This document shows positions 9,583-18,290 of a stretch of DNA of 64,000 nucleotides, one piece after another (the first letter of the stretch is position 1; every line of letters starts with the position of its first letter). The notes under the pieces were generated by a model. That model ran no database searches. It was given only the letters and a program-made list of their open reading frames with translations, and was not told where the DNA came from. Both the position numbers and the translations under genes were made by a program. This DNA is from Chryseobacterium sp. (lineage in GTDB: Bacteria; Bacteroidota; Bacteroidia; Flavobacteriales; Weeksellaceae), in assembly GCF_019236175.1 (NCBI RefSeq), contig NZ_JAFAJM010000020.1, positions 62,001-126,000 on the forward strand. Reading direction: 5' to 3'.

Positions 9583-11592
9583 CTATCTGCTTTTCGAAAA
9601 TAAAGCGACAGCTCTTTGTACTATATTTTCAATGCTAAATCCATATTCTTTCATGATTTCTTCTCCCGGTGCGGATTCGCCAAATTTATCGATTCCGATC
9701 ACATCACCATCGTCAGTTGTATATTTCATCCATCCCACTGATGAACCTGCTTCAACGGCCAATCGCTTACGGATATTTTTAGGTAAAACCTTTTCTTTAT
9801 AGGCATCAGCCTGCTGATCAAATAAATTCCAGGAAGGCATGCTTACCACACGGGCATCAATCTTATTTTTCTTCAATTCCTCCTGTGCCTTCAATATTAA
9901 ATGAACTTCGGATCCACTGGCAATCAGGATAATATCAGGCTCCCCTTCCGAATCTGAAAGAATATAAGCCCCTTTCTCCAGGTTTTTTGCATTTGCATAT
10001 TTTTTTTGATCGATCATCGGAATTTCCTGTCTGGTCAGTGCAATGGCAACAGGCCCGCTTTTGTGTTCAATAGCAACACGCCATGCATGTACGGTTTCGT
10101 TTGCATCCGCCGGACGAATGACTGTCATATTCGGAACGGTTCGTAATCCGATCAGTTGTTCTACCGGCTGATGCGTAGTCCCGTCTTCTCCGAGACCAAT
10201 ACTATCATGGGTAAAAACCATGATCTGACGTATTTTCATAATCGCTGCAAGCCTGAGTGGCGGACGCATATAATCTGAAAATATTAAAAATGTTGCACCA
10301 TATGGAATTAAATAATTGCTTAGAGCCATTCCGTTAAGCACGGCTCCCATGGCATGTTCGCGGATTCCAAAATGGAAATTACGGCCCTCACGGTTGGCTG
10401 CGGAAAATGATTGATAAGCTTCCAGAACTGTATTTGTAGAAGGCGATAAATCTGCTGAACCACCTATTAATTGAGGTAAATATGCTGCGACCGCATTCAG
10501 TATTTTGCCTGAAGCCTTACGGGTTGCCATATCTTCACCCTGTTCAAATACCGGCAGCTTTTCTTCCCAGCCCTGAGGTAATTTTCCGGAAGAGATCAAC
10601 TCATATTCTTCAGCAAGATCAGGATATTTTTTCTTATAATTTTTAAATAAGTCATTCCATTCATCTTCATTTTTGGAGGATTTCCTGCCCGCTTCACGAT
10701 AAAAATCTAACACATCATGAGGTATGATGAAGCTTTTTTCAGGATCAAACCCGAAGTTTTCTTTTACTAACCGAACTTCCTCTTTTCCCAGAGGTGAGCC
10801 ATGTGCTGACGCAGAATCATGCTTATTGGGACTCCCATAACCGATATGGCTTCGAACTTTTATTAAAGAGGGACGCCCGGTTTCTTTCTGCGCGTTCCTG
10901 ATGGCATCAGATAATGCTTCAAGGTCATTGATATCCGGTACTTCCTGTACATGCCATCCGTAAGCTTCAAATCTTCTGACAACGTCTTCATCAAAGGCCA
11001 GATCAGTATTTCCTTCAATAGTAATATGATTGCTGTCGTAGAAGTAAATCATATTTCCTAAACCCAGATGTCCGGCAAGCGATGCCGCTTCTGCAGAAAC
11101 ACCTTCCATTATATCACCGTCGCTGCATATGGCATAAATTTTATAATCAAAAATAGTAAAATCCGGTTGATTATAGCGTTTTGCCATATATTGCTGTGCA
11201 ATAGCCATTCCGACTCCGTTTGCAAACCCCTGTCCTAACGGGCCGGTTGTCACTTCAATTCCGGGAGTAAGCCCATATTCAGGATGGCCCGCAGTAATGC
11301 TGTGTAGCTGTCTGAAATTTTCAATGTCACTTAATGTAACTTTATACCCTGTCAAATATAAATAGCAGTATTGCAGCATACAGGCATGGCCACAAGAAAG
11401 AACAAACCTGTCACGGTTCGCCCAGTCTGCATTTTGTGGATTGTAATGCATGACTTCAGACCACAGCAAATGTCCGAGTGGTGCTAAAGCCATGGGCGTT
11501 CCGGGATGTCCTGAATTTGCTTTCTGTACTGCGTCTGCTGAGAGAACTCTTACTGTATCAATACTTTTTTGAGTTAAATTTTTATTTTCCAT
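9583..11592 (-). CDS. tkt: Transketolase
   Basis: This is a 669-residue, full-length ThDP-dependent transketolase that moves two-carbon ketol units between sugar phosphates. The ThDP/Mg site SDGDIMEG is at 157-164, followed by the Asn of the DSNHITIEG segment. H29-P30, H69 and the HGSPLG loop near 264 are typical catalytic residues. The pyrimidine domain (FGIREHAMGAVLNG, E of REH activating ThDP) and the C-terminal domain are complete. It heads the tkt-rpiB-zwf group and was presumably placed there for nucleotide-precursor and NADPH supply. Confidence 0.97.
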   Translation of the reverse strand: MENKNLTQKSIDTVRVLSADAVQKANSGHPGTPMALAPLGHLLWSEVMHYNPQNADWANRDRFVLSCGHACMLQYCYLYLTGYKVTLSDIENFRQLHSITAGHPEYGLTPGIEVTTGPLGQGFANGVGMAIAQQYMAKRYNQPDFTIFDYKIYAICSDGDIMEGVSAEAASLAGHLGLGNMIYFYDSNHITIEGNTDLAFDEDVVRRFEAYGWHVQEVPDINDLEALSDAIRNAQKETGRPSLIKVRSHIGYGSPNKHDSASAHGSPLGKEEVRLVKENFGFDPEKSFIIPHDVLDFYREAGRKSSKNEDEWNDLFKNYKKKYPDLAEEYELISSGKLPQGWEEKLPVFEQGEDMATRKASGKILNAVAAYLPQLIGGSADLSPSTNTVLEAYQSFSAANREGRNFHFGIREHAMGAVLNGMALSNYLIPYGATFLIFSDYMRPPLRLAAIMKIRQIMVFTHDSIGLGEDGTTHQPVEQLIGLRTVPNMTVIRPADANETVHAWRVAIEHKSGPVAIALTRQEIPMIDQKKYANAKNLEKGAYILSDSEGEPDIILIASGSEVHLILKAQEELKKNKIDARVVSMPSWNLFDQQADAYKEKVLPKNIRKRLAVEAGSSVGWMKYTTDDGDVIGIDKFGESAPGEEIMKEYGFSIENIVQRAVALFSKSR

Positions 11593-12036
11593 TCTTACAT
11601 TTTTGATTAATTATTTTTGTAAATGGGTAAAAGAAAAAGATCGAAAAACCTGTTGAATTTTTTGTTTTCAGTTTCCAAATTCAATGTTCCTTTGTTTTTA
11701 CATCAAAACTGTGACCATTTAAAAACAGCCAAAGATTCAATACTTCAAAAAAATCTAAATAAGATGGTAACAGGAAAAGCCTATAGCCTGTTTCAGGAAT
11801 GATGTAATTATTTCTCATCAGTCATCAATTGGGAGATTACGAAGCTTTACACCATCTTGTCAATAACCACCTGAGTTCTTATTCTTAAAATTATATTAAT
11901 TTATTCATTAAGGTACGGCGCAAAAAAATAATTGATCAGACTAAATTGCCGATAGTAACAATTGACAGGATCATAATGAGTAAGATTTGAGTTGATGATA
12001 CTCATCTTTGGTACAGTATCAAAATTTCAAACAAAA
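11593..12036. other. Intergenic region upstream of tkt
   Basis: About 440 AT-rich bases between the tkt start and the terminator of the PIG-L operon. It should contain the tkt promoter, read on the minus strand, but I find no exact TAnnTTTG box. No small gene is supported. Confidence 0.45.
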
Positions 12037-12065
12037 AAAAATCCCGGATTAACGGGATTTAAATT
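12037..12065 (-). terminator. Terminator of the PIG-L/symporter operon
   Basis: AAATCCCG pairs with CGGGATTT around a GATTAA loop. On the minus strand the hairpin is followed by a run of nine T, so it ends the transcript leaving the DUF2911 gene. Confidence 0.8.
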
Positions 12066-12079
12066 TCTTTTATTTAGAT

Positions 12080-12598
12080 TTATTTGATCTCTACAGGAAC
12101 TGAGATTTTATCCCAATCCATTGTGAATCCGTTATTGTTTATTTTATACACTAAAGTTTCCTGTGTTGCCGGTAAAGACTTTGTTTTTACATCCACACGT
12201 AAAGCATCTTTAGCTTCTTCATATTTATAAGCACCCCATTGTTTTGGCTCTTTGTTAAAAATCGCAGTCCAGGTTCCGCTTTCTTTAGGGATTAAGAAAA
12301 AGCTGTATTTACCTTTAGGCAGTTTTTTCCCCTGAACGGTAATATCTTTATCCGTTTCGAAAGTAGTGGCTTCATTAGCTCCTGCGCGCCAAACTTTATT
12401 ATAAGCTTCTAAGCCACCCCATATGGTACGCCCTTTAACAGAAGGGCTGCTATAGGCTATTGTAATGTTTGCATCTTTAATTTTCCCTGTAGCAGTAGCT
12501 GGCGGGCTGGCAGGTTTTTTAGCCTCCTGAGCAAAAGCATTCACTGAAATCGTCATTGCTGCGAAAAGTACAGTAGCAGATTTAATCATTGTTTTCAT
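12080..12598 (-). CDS. DUF2911 secreted protein
   Basis: A signal peptide (about residues 1-23, ending VNAFA) precedes a DUF2911 domain. The domain shows ITIAYSSPSVKGRTIWGG, VWRAGANEATTFET and LPKGKYSFFLIP, which are its conserved blocks. The family occurs widely in Bacteroidota and has no assigned biochemical function. The gene is 35 bases downstream of the symporter and just before a strong terminator, so it is the last gene of the operon. The whole operon therefore combines an exported deacetylase, a membrane peptide, a transporter and this small exported protein. Confidence 0.88.
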   Translation of the reverse strand: MKTMIKSATVLFAAMTISVNAFAQEAKKPASPPATATGKIKDANITIAYSSPSVKGRTIWGGLEAYNKVWRAGANEATTFETDKDITVQGKKLPKGKYSFFLIPKESGTWTAIFNKEPKQWGAYKYEEAKDALRVDVKTKSLPATQETLVYKINNNGFTMDWDKISVPVEIK

Positions 12599-12633
12599 AC
12601 GATTTTTATTGGTTTGTTTTTGTTATTGTCTGT

Positions 12634-14325
12634 TTACGAATTTACGGTTTTCGGCTTATAAAACACTAACCCGATTGCTGAAAATATAATTACTGCTGCT
12701 GCACCAATTACATTAAGCCAAAGGAAAGATACGATATCGAACTGATAAACGGCAATTACAGCAATTTCTGATAAAATTGCCGCCATAAAAACAATTGCAC
12801 CGGTGATTTTTTTATAGTAAAATGCTACAAGAAAAATCCCCAATATCGGGCCATAGAAAAGAGAACCTAATACATTGACTGCTTCAATAAGAGAACCCAT
12901 CTGAGTGGCAAACATGGCTACACCGATTGAGAAAATACCCCAGGCCAGAGTGTGCAGGCGACTGTACCTCAATTCGGTTTTCTCATCAGGAATTTCTTTT
13001 TTAAATAATAAATGAACATCTTTTAATGAGCAGGCGGCAAGGGAGTTCAGCGCTGCCGAAATAGAACCCCAGCTGGCTAAAAAAATGACGGCAAACAATA
13101 GACCGATCATCCCTACAGGCAGGGTATTTTTTACGAAATACAGGAAAATATAATTTGTATCCGTTTTCTCTGCATTATAGTTTGAACTATTAATAGCTTC
13201 TTCTACCCTGCTGTGCAGTGCTTTTGCCTGAGTTTGCGTATCTTTAAAATCCTGAATTGTTTTTTTGAGTTGGGGAGAATGAGTTTCTTTCAGCTTTAAA
13301 ATTTCTTTCGATTCTGCATTAAATTTTGCCTGCAAATCTTCATGCTCTTTTTCAAAAACTGCTGCTTGTTCAGGTTTTGTTTCTTTTAAATATTGATAAG
13401 ATCGCTCATTAAAATAAATCGGAGCCGGTTTTAAAGAAAAGAATGCGAAAAGCAATGCGCCGATCAGGAGAATGGCAAACTGCATCGGAATTTTAACCAA
13501 TCCGTTCAACAGCAACCCCATTTTTGCATTAGTCGTGTCTTTCGCACTAATATACCTCCCTACCTGACTCTGGTCTGTTCCGAAATAAGAAAGTGCCAGA
13601 AAAAAACCGCCAATCAACCCGCTCCAGATATTATATTTATCTTTCCAATCGAATTCTGTGGTGATCACATTGAGTTTTCCGGATTTTCCTGCCAGATAAA
13701 GGGCGTCATTAAAGCCAATTCCGTTCGGCATATTCTGAATAAGCAGATATCCCGCAAAAGTCATGGTGCCTAAAATAATAAGAAACTGTAATTTTTGGGT
13801 GTGAGCAATCGCTTTTGCTCCGCCAACATAGGTATAAATTAACAGAATTCCCCCTGTTAAAACATTGGTTAAATAAATATTCCAGTTTAAAACGCTTGAT
13901 AAGATGATACTCGGAGCATAAATACTGATTCCCGTGGATAGACCTCTGGAAAAAAGAAAAAGCAGTGACGTAAGTACCCGTGTTTTTTTATCAAATCGGT
14001 TTTCTAAATATTCATAGGCCGTATACACATTCAAACGCTGAAAAATCGGGATGAAAGTGATACAGATCACAATCATCGCCAAAGGCAAACCAAAGTAATA
14101 CTGAACGAACCGCATGCCGTCTGTATACGCCTGTCCCGGTGCTGAAAGAAATGTAATGGCACTTGCCTGCGTAGCCATAATCCCGAGAAGTACAATGTAC
14201 CAGGGCATTTTATTATCTGCTTTCAGGTATGATTCGTTGCTTTTTTGGCCACGGCCGATCAATACGCCATACACCACTACTGCCACAAGTGTAACAATAA
14301 GAACTGTCCAATCTATACTACTCAT
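12634..14325 (-). CDS. Sodium:solute symporter (SSS family)
   Basis: A polytopic inner-membrane protein of 563 residues with about 13 hydrophobic segments. The SSS signature regions are visible (YLKADNKMPWYIVLLGIMAT, FLSAPGQAYTDG, GRYISAKDT, FLASWGSISAALNSLAACSLKD). It should import a small organic solute with Na+. A soluble, highly charged insert of about 70 residues (roughly 310-385) interrupts the membrane domain, as is common in Bacteroidota members. The start codon overlaps the stop of the 34-residue peptide (ATGA). Since the operon begins with a PIG-L deacetylase, a sugar or amino sugar released outside the cell is the likely substrate. This is inference. Confidence 0.92.
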   Translation of the reverse strand: MSSIDWTVLIVTLVAVVVYGVLIGRGQKSNESYLKADNKMPWYIVLLGIMATQASAITFLSAPGQAYTDGMRFVQYYFGLPLAMIVICITFIPIFQRLNVYTAYEYLENRFDKKTRVLTSLLFLFSRGLSTGISIYAPSIILSSVLNWNIYLTNVLTGGILLIYTYVGGAKAIAHTQKLQFLIILGTMTFAGYLLIQNMPNGIGFNDALYLAGKSGKLNVITTEFDWKDKYNIWSGLIGGFFLALSYFGTDQSQVGRYISAKDTTNAKMGLLLNGLVKIPMQFAILLIGALLFAFFSLKPAPIYFNERSYQYLKETKPEQAAVFEKEHEDLQAKFNAESKEILKLKETHSPQLKKTIQDFKDTQTQAKALHSRVEEAINSSNYNAEKTDTNYIFLYFVKNTLPVGMIGLLFAVIFLASWGSISAALNSLAACSLKDVHLLFKKEIPDEKTELRYSRLHTLAWGIFSIGVAMFATQMGSLIEAVNVLGSLFYGPILGIFLVAFYYKKITGAIVFMAAILSEIAVIAVYQFDIVSFLWLNVIGAAAVIIFSAIGLVFYKPKTVNS

Positions 14326-14426
14326 GCCCAGAATTTAGTAAACCAATAATAAAATACGATCTGCAATACTAATGCAACTGCTAATAGTATGTACCAGATA
14401 TTCCAGTTTTTAAGTTGCTTGCTCAT
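14322..14426 (-). CDS. 34-residue single-pass membrane peptide, translationally coupled
   Basis: This short frame encodes 34 residues with a polar N terminus (MSKQLKNWN), one hydrophobic helix rich in Leu/Val/Ala/Tyr (about residues 10-28) and a short aromatic tail (FTKFWA). Its ATG overlaps the PIG-L stop as TGATG, and its TGA overlaps the symporter start as ATGA. This double overlap is the classical arrangement for translational coupling and argues strongly that the frame is translated. I do not know a named family. By position it is probably a small subunit or stabiliser of the SSS transporter, as small peptides are for several transporters. Confidence 0.75.
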   Translation of the reverse strand: MSKQLKNWNIWYILLAVALVLQIVFYYWFTKFWA

Positions 14427-16930
14427 CAGTTTTTCTGTGCAGATAAAAAGTTAAAAAATAAACGTGCCGCACCCACATTTCCCGCAGGCAACTGTCTGAA
14501 AAATGCCAAGGGTGTATAAATGAAATTACCCTTCCCATATTGTGCATATAAAGTTGATCCCTGCAGAGGTTCTTCATTTGTATCGTGCATTTCAAAAAGC
14601 GGTTCATATGCTGTATCCCACTGATCCGGGAAATAGGCACCACGTTCCTGTACCCAGCCATTAAAATCATCGGCTGTAATTTTATTCGGAAAGTTCAGTA
14701 ATTTATGATTAGGATTTAAAAATTTAACCGCCGCATTTTCTTCGGTAACCCTTTTATTGGCAATATTGAAATTATAGACTCCCAGTTTGTCAACGGTTGT
14801 ATCCTGGTTGGTATTATACTGCATCACCAAATTACCTCCGGCTTTTACATAAGACCATAAAAAGGGCATCCAGCGCCCCAGCTTCTTCTCTGTGTTGTTC
14901 GCACGAACTCCCAGTATAATGGCATCATATTGTGATAGCTTGTTTTGACGACCATTTCCACCGGATTCATCGATGTTGCCATAAAAATCTCCGTCTTTCA
15001 GGACATCTACCTGTACCCCTGCAATACGCAGAAACTCAGGAATGAAATCTCCGGCACCTTCTATATACCCTACTTTTTTAACCTTAGCCTGAATATCACC
15101 TTTCATTACGATAGCAGTGGCAGGCGCAAAATATTGTAAAGAGGGTAAATGCGGGTACTGAATTAATATTTGCTTTTTATTATAGGTTACTCCGTCTGCA
15201 GTATAATTGGCATCCAATTGCAAACGAGATGAGTTTATGGAGGCAAGTTTAGTTTTTGGAATAACGTAATCAACAGTAAAATCTTTCCCATTGAGCGGAT
15301 TTAGATCAGCGCCGCCTAATCGTTCTCCACTATACATCAGGTTTAGAATCCCTTTATTCAACTGTTTGTTAGAATTAACCTTAACATTTAAACTTAAATG
15401 CAAATCTTCATTTTCTTTGACCACATATAATGGTTGTGTAAATTTCAACTCCAGTGCAGGAACAATACGCAAAGCTTCCACCACATCACCACGCACAGGA
15501 TCTAGCTTTTTGAAAGATAAAGGAAGTTTAACCTCAAAATTTTCCGAACCTATTTTTAAACTAAGCAACACATTCAGCGGTGATTCTGCCTCTGGCAAAC
15601 CGACTAAAGTATCGTTCGGAACAGAGAACGTTGCCGCGTTTACAGGAGCTTTTGCCAACCAATAAGGTTCCGTGAGTGCTGCATCAGCAGGAATCTGAAT
15701 ATCATGCTGAATGGTAATTAAAGAATCTTTGGATAGTTTTGTGTTAAAGCTTTCTGATTGATTTAACCATTTTATATGATCTAAAACGACAGGATTTTCA
15801 GCTCTTGAAACCAGATTTAATCTGAAATTGTAATGATCTCCGGCCACTGCTTCAGCCTGGCTGGTAACTGCCTCACCCATAAATCCGGCACAGCTTAAAA
15901 TGATATTGTCAAGAGATTGTAGTTTATCCTTTTTTAAGTCGGTATCGTTTAGTGCGATCACTTTTTTTCTTAAAGCAAGCAACGCAGGCAAACTACGGTC
16001 CGGCTTGTTGAAATTAAACGCTGAAATAATTTTATCAAGTGATTGGTCAATATCGGCATTTCCTTTTGTCGTCCAGGTGTTTACTATTCCATCAAAAAGT
16101 GTTGCTTTTGCGGGTTCACCAGCAACATGGGCAAAGTATTCAGTTCTGATCCCGGCTACAGATTGTGTTCCTGCACCCTGGCTTTTATGTAAACTTCTGC
16201 TTAATCCGGCCAGTTCACCATAGCCCATTCCCAGTTGGGCATCATATTGTCCTACGGTAACTTTCAGTTGATTTTCAGCTGTGGTATTGACTGCACCAAA
16301 ACGAAAAGTATTCCACAATACGCGTTTTGGCTGCCATACATTCACATATTTTAACTGATTCGGGAACGCCGATTTATCACCTGCCAGTTTAAAAGCTTTT
16401 TCTGCTACCACTGCCGAAGCTGCATGTTGTCCATGACCTGCCGCAGCCGTAGGAGGAAAACGACAGATGATCACATCAGGACGGAATTTGCGGATTACCC
16501 AGACTACATCTGCTGTAATACTGTCTGCATCCCATTGTTTAAAGGTATCGGTCGTATTCTTAGAGAACCCGAAATCAATCGCCCGGGTAAAAAACTGTTG
16601 GGCACCATCTAACTTTCTTGCCTCTAAAAGCTCATGTGTTCTGATTAAACCCAATGCAGCGCCCTGCTCTGTACCTAATAAATTCTGTCCTCCATCCCCT
16701 CTGGTTAAAGACAAATAGCCCGTTTCTACATTTTGATCGTTGATTAACCAGGAGAGCAAGCCTGTATTCTCATCATCGGGATGAGCCGCAAGGTATAAAA
16801 CTTTAGGAAGGTGTTTAAGGGTTTTGAGCTCACGGTAAATTTCAGATGACTTTGATGGACGGACCTGTTGGGCCGAACAAAAAACCGTATACAATCCAAG
16901 GATAAATACAGTGCTTACTTTTTTGAACAT
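14426..16930 (-). CDS. PIG-L family deacetylase (long, exported)
   Basis: A signal peptide (residues 1-20, ending FCSA) precedes a PIG-L/LmbE metal-dependent deacetylase domain. The zinc motif AHPDDE is at 49-54 and the second site GHGQHAAS includes H166 and H169. LTRGDGGQNLLG and LIRTHELLEARKLDG are family blocks. The long C-terminal part, to residue 834, is beta-rich and then resembles a class I glutamine-amidotransferase-like fold (YDAIILGVRANN, LWSYVKAGGNLVMQYN). PIG-L enzymes remove N-acetyl groups from N-acetylglucosamine-type compounds. The exported location suggests a glycan or peptidoglycan-derived substrate. It is the first gene of a coupled operon with the peptide, symporter and DUF2911 gene. 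Confidence 0.92.
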   Translation of the reverse strand: MFKKVSTVFILGLYTVFCSAQQVRPSKSSEIYRELKTLKHLPKVLYLAAHPDDENTGLLSWLINDQNVETGYLSLTRGDGGQNLLGTEQGAALGLIRTHELLEARKLDGAQQFFTRAIDFGFSKNTTDTFKQWDADSITADVVWVIRKFRPDVIICRFPPTAAAGHGQHAASAVVAEKAFKLAGDKSAFPNQLKYVNVWQPKRVLWNTFRFGAVNTTAENQLKVTVGQYDAQLGMGYGELAGLSRSLHKSQGAGTQSVAGIRTEYFAHVAGEPAKATLFDGIVNTWTTKGNADIDQSLDKIISAFNFNKPDRSLPALLALRKKVIALNDTDLKKDKLQSLDNIILSCAGFMGEAVTSQAEAVAGDHYNFRLNLVSRAENPVVLDHIKWLNQSESFNTKLSKDSLITIQHDIQIPADAALTEPYWLAKAPVNAATFSVPNDTLVGLPEAESPLNVLLSLKIGSENFEVKLPLSFKKLDPVRGDVVEALRIVPALELKFTQPLYVVKENEDLHLSLNVKVNSNKQLNKGILNLMYSGERLGGADLNPLNGKDFTVDYVIPKTKLASINSSRLQLDANYTADGVTYNKKQILIQYPHLPSLQYFAPATAIVMKGDIQAKVKKVGYIEGAGDFIPEFLRIAGVQVDVLKDGDFYGNIDESGGNGRQNKLSQYDAIILGVRANNTEKKLGRWMPFLWSYVKAGGNLVMQYNTNQDTTVDKLGVYNFNIANKRVTEENAAVKFLNPNHKLLNFPNKITADDFNGWVQERGAYFPDQWDTAYEPLFEMHDTNEEPLQGSTLYAQYGKGNFIYTPLAFFRQLPAGNVGAARLFFNFLSAQKN

Positions 16931-17327
16931 TTAATTTTACTTTGCGAGGCAAATATAAGTAAATCATCTTTCTTTCAAGCTTAAAAGAATTAAACTATGA
17001 ATTTCACAAAAAAAATATCTTTTTTTTATTAACCCGCAAAAGGCACACTCCCGCTTTTTGGAACTCAGGCTATTATTTTAAGGTATATACTTTGTGTATA
17101 AAAAGTACTCTACAGGTGTATTGAAAATCAAATATCTCCATCCTAATATATCTGATTATGCGATAGTTATACTAAAACACTACATCTGTCTTAGATTTCA
17201 CCACAGATTATACAGATCTACTCGGATGATTGAGGATATTTTTTATCCGTTGGTCAAGATTAGTTTATCACTAAATAAACTCAAGTGTTTAAAGCCTTTT
17301 GTGACTATTGTGGGTAAGGTTAATAAT
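16931..17327. other. AT-rich intergenic region
   Basis: Upstream region of the PIG-L operon and downstream region of the ceramidase-like gene. Several open frames exist, but none has a start, a family or a context I can support. I see no hairpin terminator. Confidence 0.45.
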
Positions 17328-17999
17328 TTATGTTTTTTTAATTGTATTTCTGGTAAGATAGATATAATTGAACATGCAAAATGTGGCTACCGCCCCGAAG
17401 GTATGCCATAAAAAGTGGGTTCCGAAACTGAACCAGTCCCATTTATCCGCGACCCGAAAGGTTAAAGCAAAAACAAATGACAATAAAGCAAAGCCTACCC
17501 ATTTACCGGCTTTCCATTGGGTATACATCAAATAACTTACTACCGAGAAAAGTACAAACAAGGCCATAATTGCATAGTTTACATTGATAAAAAGAGAAGA
17601 TTTATCTATCAAAATCCAATTTCTCAACGCAAACATAAGCACCATATATACAAGAACCATTACAACAGCATAATACCATCTGATACTTTGAGCTACGAAA
17701 TAAAACCCCGCAGACAAACAGAGCAGCATAATGGGCAGCCAATCCATCATAATAAATACCGGCCACAGTCTGAATGAATGATAAACCGTTCCCCCTATCG
17801 CACCAATATATAATAAAACCAAGCAATAGGTTAAAAAAGGATATTCTTTAAAATTACCTTTCATTTTAATGGTCCAAAAAATGGCTATGGCTAAAAAAAA
17901 TACGGCAGTTATTGCATTTAACGGCTCAGGGAAAAAATGAGCCATATCTGTTTCTTTGTATAACATGCCTCCGTCCGGAGGTATTTGGCTTATCCGCAT
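17328..17999 (-). CDS. Ceramidase-like integral membrane protein (CREST superfamily)
   Basis: A 223-residue protein with about seven hydrophobic segments. Three spaced motifs match the metal site of the alkaline ceramidase / CREST membrane hydrolases: a His after a Gly-rich helix (GGTVYHSFR), an Asp (MMDWLPIM), and a C-terminal pair (FGTHFLWHTFGA, HxxxH). Such enzymes hydrolyse lipid amides. Flavobacteria make sphingolipids, which would give a substrate, but the substrate is inferred. Residues before MLYKETDMAHF may not be translated, since more than one Met is available. The gene stands alone, opposite in direction to the tyrosinase gene. Confidence 0.65.
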   Translation of the reverse strand: MRISQIPPDGGMLYKETDMAHFFPEPLNAITAVFFLAIAIFWTIKMKGNFKEYPFLTYCLVLLYIGAIGGTVYHSFRLWPVFIMMDWLPIMLLCLSAGFYFVAQSIRWYYAVVMVLVYMVLMFALRNWILIDKSSLFINVNYAIMALFVLFSVVSYLMYTQWKAGKWVGFALLSFVFALTFRVADKWDWFSFGTHFLWHTFGAVATFCMFNYIYLTRNTIKKT

Positions 18000-18214
18000 A
18001 GTCTTTTTTTATATTATATGTACTTATGATAACTACTTCTAAATATAGAAAAAATTATAGCATTATATACGTTGTTGTGTCCGGGTATGTTTTATAAATA
18101 CTAATTCCCTTTCAGTTTCATTCAGGCATAGTCTGATATTCTTTTTTTATCATAAAACCTTTTTTTAATAAAAGATTAGGTATTACTACTGACAGAAAGG
18201 TATTTTTTAAGTAA

Positions 18215-18222
18215 TACTTTTA
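18215..18222 (+). promoter_or_regulatory. Possible -7 box (TACTTTTA) of the tyrosinase operon
   Basis: Seven of eight bases match TAnnTTTG, about 70 bases before the tyrosinase start codon. This is a weak call made by motif alone. Confidence 0.25.
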
Positions 18223-18290
18223 CAGGGTGAATGAAAGCGAAAAACATTTTGCTTCCATCCCACAACTATTAATCATAAATCTATTAATAC

